From assembly GCA_902572065.1 (NCBI GenBank), contig CACGEL010000017.1, positions 1 to 17,370 of the forward strand: a DNA stretch of 17,370 nucleotides, given 5' to 3'. Below, piece by piece: positions 15,233 to 17,370 of the stretch (the stretch's first letter is position 1; each line of letters opens with the position of its first letter). Under the pieces are notes generated by a model, which saw only the letters and a program-made list of their open reading frames with translations, was not told where the DNA came from and ran no database searches. This DNA comes from an uncultured Prochlorococcus sp. (GTDB lineage Bacteria > Cyanobacteriota > Cyanobacteriia > PCC-6307 > Cyanobiaceae). Both the position numbers and the translations under genes were made by a program.

Positions 15233-15617
15233 TATTTCCCTCAACTTTTGAATCTGGATTTTGAGTTTTATTTTTTAATTCCTCAAGCAGCTTAAGTACT
15301 GACAAACCTTTTTCCAATACTGTATCGTCCCTAAAAGTTATTTCAGGAACTCTTCTCATCTCTATTCTTTCACCTAAAGTATGTCTGATAAAGTGTTTTG
15401 AGAGATTTAAATTTTCAACAATTTCTTTTCGTATTTCCTTTTCAGCAGTTGATGTTACGTAAATCTTACAAAATTGCAGGTCTGCTTTTAAATCTATTTT
15501 TGAGATATGAATGAAATTACTCTTTATTAGATTATTTTCCAAATCATTCTGTAAAATAAGAGTTATCTCCTTTTTCAAAAGAGAAGAAACTTTTGCAATT
15601 CGATAATTATTAGGCAT
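15219..15617 (-). CDS. rbfA: 30S ribosome-binding factor A
   Basis: A 132-residue protein of the RbfA family, a KH-fold factor that binds immature 30S subunits and helps 16S rRNA 5'-end maturation, especially in the cold. The opening YRIAKVSSLLKKEITLILQNDL is the usual first helix. ISKIDLKADLQFCKIYVTS supplies the central strands, and LGERIEMRRVPEITFRDD is the most conserved block near the C-terminal end of the domain. About 20 polar residues form a tail. The ATG overlaps the DUF751 stop by one base (TAATG) and the 3' end overlaps hemD, so the three genes form one coupled operon. Confidence 0.93.
   Translation of the reverse strand: MPNNYRIAKVSSLLKKEITLILQNDLENNLIKSNFIHISKIDLKADLQFCKIYVTSTAEKEIRKEIVENLNLSKHFIRHTLGERIEMRRVPEITFRDDTVLEKGLSVLKLLEELKNKTQNPDSKVEGNNAKS
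15238..15242 (-). promoter_or_regulatory. Shine-Dalgarno GAGGG that decides the hemD start
   Basis: GAGGG ends 5 nt before ATG 15232 and lies inside the last codons of rbfA. The upstream TTG (15244) overlaps this site and has nothing comparable before it, so hemD probably starts at the ATG. Confidence 0.6.
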
Positions 15618-15826
15618 TATGATTGTAAGTTAATTGGATTAGTCATTGCTTGAAGTACGAAATAGACTGTTATGAAAGCACTTATTACTGAAGATATTAA
15701 ACCCACTAAGGTTAAGGGATTTGATCTATTTTTGAACAAAGGTTGGAGTAATGCAACTAAACCTCCGGCAATAATAGAAATCAAATACTTAGGATATCTT
15801 GCAACATTTGAAAAGAATTCGCCCAT
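15617..15826 (-). CDS. DUF751 family small membrane protein
   Basis: A 69-residue protein matching DUF751, found in cyanobacteria and some plastids, function unknown. MGEFFSNVARYPKYL is the family opening, followed by two hydrophobic segments (about 15-30 and 39-60). I chose ATG 15826 because the conserved EFF..VxRYPxY block starts right after it. A GTG at 15835 would add three residues, but the GGAG it spans is more likely the ribosome site of the ATG. It is first in the DUF751-rbfA-hemD run and 54 bp from the divergent glutathione S-transferase start, so promoters of both must fit in that small gap. Confidence 0.82.
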   Translation of the reverse strand: MGEFFSNVARYPKYLISIIAGGLVALLQPLFKNRSNPLTLVGLISSVISAFITVYFVLQAMTNPINLQS

Positions 15827-15880
15827 TAGCTCCACAATTAGATTGGTTTTTTAGCTAAGTTTTAACAAACATTAAATAGC

Positions 15881-16606
15881 ATGATCACATTATATCAATT
15901 TAGACATAGCGCTTTTTGCTTCAAGGTAAGAATGGCTCTTCACGCAAAGAAATTACAATATAGAGTTGAAGAAGTTTCACCAGGCATAGGGCAATTTGAA
16001 ATCTTCAAGATATCTGGTCAGAAACAAGTTCCAATAATTGTAGATGATAATGATCAAATTGTTAGTGACTCTACAATTATTTGCGAATATATAAATAAAA
16101 AAAATGATAATAATCCACTTTTCCCGGAAGATCCTTTGTTGTTTGCGCAATGCAAGTTAATAGAGGATTGGGCTGATAATACTATGGCATCAACTTGTAG
16201 AAAAGCCCTAATTAAATCAGCAATAGAGAATCCAAAACTACGCACTGCTTTGCTTCCAGACGAAATACCATCTAAAGTAAAAGGATTATTTGATAAATTA
16301 CCTTTTAAAAATCTTAGTAAAATTTCTAACGTAGTTTTATCCTCCAAAGATAATTTAGACCTGCAAAAAATATTAGAAGCTTTATCAAAATCCCTAATTA
16401 ATAAAAAATATCTAATAGGTGATAATTTATCAATAGCTGATATTGCAATTGCTGCACAATTATCACTGCTTAAGTTCCCAAAGTCTGCAGGCCCTATTCT
16501 TTCTGGACAAGGATGCCAAGAATATATAAACAATCCTTACCTAGAAAATCTATTTATTTGGAGAAATAATTTGGAAGAATATATTTTTAGTGCTAATTCT
16601 CAATAA
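15881..16606 (+). CDS. Glutathione S-transferase family protein
   Basis: The 241-residue protein has an N-terminal thioredoxin-like domain (about 1-75): ITLYQFRHSAFCFKVRMAL with S10 and C13 as candidate catalytic residues, the cis-proline P51 in KQVPIIV, and the glutathione-binding VSDSTIICEYI (61-71). A helical C-terminal domain contains FAQCKLIEDWADN and LIGDNLSIADIAIAAQLSLL, the usual capping motif with its aspartates. Substrate is unknown; cyanobacterial members handle peroxides, electrophiles or maleylacetoacetate-like isomerisation. It starts at ATG 15881 with no clear ribosome site and is monocistronic. The last 14 bases overlap the convergent exported-protein gene. Confidence 0.9.
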   Translation: MITLYQFRHSAFCFKVRMALHAKKLQYRVEEVSPGIGQFEIFKISGQKQVPIIVDDNDQIVSDSTIICEYINKKNDNNPLFPEDPLLFAQCKLIEDWADNTMASTCRKALIKSAIENPKLRTALLPDEIPSKVKGLFDKLPFKNLSKISNVVLSSKDNLDLQKILEALSKSLINKKYLIGDNLSIADIAIAAQLSLLKFPKSAGPILSGQGCQEYINNPYLENLFIWRNNLEEYIFSANSQ

Positions 16607-17303
16607 ATTGAAAATTTAGTTTATATCTATTAGTATTAATTGCATGAACTGAAGGATCTCCAACTTTAGATCCATATGTAGCAATATATTGAACACCACA
16701 TATATCAGGTTTTTGGTTATCTTTTAATTTTAAATTGACTTCAGAACATTTTTTAAACTTACTAATAGTTTCGACCTGATTAACTCTGGAAACGCCTTGT
16801 TTATGAGCGGTTTGAATTACTAATTCATCAGCAAAAAAAATATCATTATCTTGTATTTGATTTCTTCCTGTAATTCTTGAATCAATATAGAAATCATCTT
16901 TCAAATAAGTAATTTGGTTATTAAAAGATTGGGGATCATTAACCACCTTTATCAATTCTTCACCAAAAATTGCCTTTCCGATTGATTCAGAATTTTTTGA
17001 ACGATTGCCAATAACCTCATTTAAATTATTCTTATAAAAATTTACTTCGTATACTACAGGTTCTTCTGATTTATATGTTAAATCTTGAGAAGTAACAAGC
17101 CAATTACCTTCAAACCAATTAGGATAAATTAAATCTCTTGAAATATCAGAAAATTGGAAATTTGGTAAGTATAATTCTGGCCATAACTTTTCTCTATTTT
17201 CCAAAAACTCTTTTACATTAGAATCGTTTAAAGCATATGCATTATTTATTAAAAGCATTTGAAAAATTAGAAAAATAATTAAGCAAAAGAAATTTTTTAT
17301 CAT
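16593..17303 (-). CDS. Exported protein of unknown function, cyanobacterial/plastid type (possibly DUF6816)
   Basis: The 236-residue precursor has an obvious signal peptide: MIK, a hydrophobic core FFCLIIFLIFQMLLI, then NNAYA with predicted cleavage after A24 (AYA|LN). The mature part would lie in the periplasm or thylakoid lumen. A recognisable block is LIYPNWFEGNWLVTSQ (about 58-73), which resembles the lipocalin-like opening of the DUF6816 group; I recall this rather than having searched it. Later come two cysteines (in FKKCSEV and PDICGVQY) that could form a disulfide, and a beta-rich C-terminus ending RYKLNFQFIEN. Its ATG (17303-17301) overlaps the divergent start at 17302 by two bases. 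Function unknown. Confidence 0.75.
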   Translation of the reverse strand: MIKNFFCLIIFLIFQMLLINNAYALNDSNVKEFLENREKLWPELYLPNFQFSDISRDLIYPNWFEGNWLVTSQDLTYKSEEPVVYEVNFYKNNLNEVIGNRSKNSESIGKAIFGEELIKVVNDPQSFNNQITYLKDDFYIDSRITGRNQIQDNDIFFADELVIQTAHKQGVSRVNQVETISKFKKCSEVNLKLKDNQKPDICGVQYIATYGSKVGDPSVHAINTNRYKLNFQFIEN

Positions 17304-17370
17304 GTCAAATCCATTAATAAGATCTGCAGATCATTTTGTTTTATTAGAGCCAGATTCAAAAGAAAAAATA
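17302..17370 (+). CDS. N-terminus of a conserved cyanobacterial protein, cut by the right edge
   Basis: ATG 17302 opens a frame of 23 codons to the window end with no stop. It begins MSNPLIRSADHFVLLEPDSK. The DHFVLLEP pattern recalls cyanobacterial and plastid CRR7-like (chlororespiratory reduction 7) proteins, but 23 residues are too few to be sure. A stop (TGA 17260-17262) lies upstream in frame, and only ATT/ATA codons precede the ATG, so the start is well defined. It shares two bases with the divergent minus-strand start codon (CATG, 17301-17304), so its promoter must lie inside the signal-peptide region of that gene. Confidence 0.65.
   Translation, partial: MSNPLIRSADHFVLLEPDSKEKI

Noticed and set aside
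15672..15854. Plus-strand open frame over DUF751
   Set aside because: Antisense to the DUF751 membrane protein, whose family opening and coupling to rbfA are clear.
16054..16533. 159-codon open frame antisense to the glutathione S-transferase gene
   Set aside because: It lies wholly inside a well-supported gene, has no family motif, and its openness follows from the codon use of the sense gene.

Overview
The window looks like a piece of a high-light-adapted Prochlorococcus-type picocyanobacterial chromosome. The DNA is very AT-rich, genes are packed with overlaps or gaps of a few bases, and the core genes are cyanobacterial: NdhO, zeta-carotene desaturase (CrtQ), DUF751, a TIGR03492 LpxB-like protein and others. 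No similarity search was run, so the genus is an inference from gene content, order and base composition.

Region A (1-5885) is an accessory surface-polysaccharide block. Five genes run on the minus strand: kdsA, a CBS-domain-only protein resembling the tail of KdsD, a KdsB-like cytidylyltransferase, a large GT-B-like surface carbohydrate protein, and a family 2 (GT-A) glycosyltransferase that leaves the window at base 1. Together they look like a cassette that makes a Kdo-type sugar, activates it with CMP and transfers it. Divergent from it, across a 440-bp gap, is a CapE/WbjB/FnlA-type UDP-GlcNAc 4,6-dehydratase (4860-5885), normally the first step towards UDP-N-acetyl-L-fucosamine. Its usual partners are not in the window.

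The boundary is a tRNA-Asn(GUU) gene (5957-6028, minus) whose 3' end faces region A. That is the usual geometry of a genomic-island edge, but I saw no duplicated tRNA end.

Region B (6029-17370) is core genome. In order it holds: a CbiO/EcfA-like ABC ATPase with an 89-residue partner gene (minus); cysK and a J-domain protein (plus); ndhO (minus); a TIGR01777 sugar-epimerase-like protein (plus); a minus-strand operon of an A-type Fe-S carrier, a TPR protein, a TIGR03492 LpxB-like protein and a small membrane protein; crtQ plus an SRPBCC protein (plus); a minus-strand run of DUF751, rbfA and hemD; a glutathione S-transferase (plus); an exported protein (minus); and the first 23 codons of a conserved gene at the right edge. 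Cysteine supply, Fe-S assembly, carotenoid, haem/chlorophyll and NDH-1 functions are thus interleaved. All four convergent pairs of protein genes overlap or lie within 4 bp.

The most notable material is in region A: a Kdo-like pathway in a lineage whose lipopolysaccharide is reported to lack Kdo, with a KdsD relative that has lost its isomerase domain and a KdsB relative lacking one of the two metal-binding aspartates.
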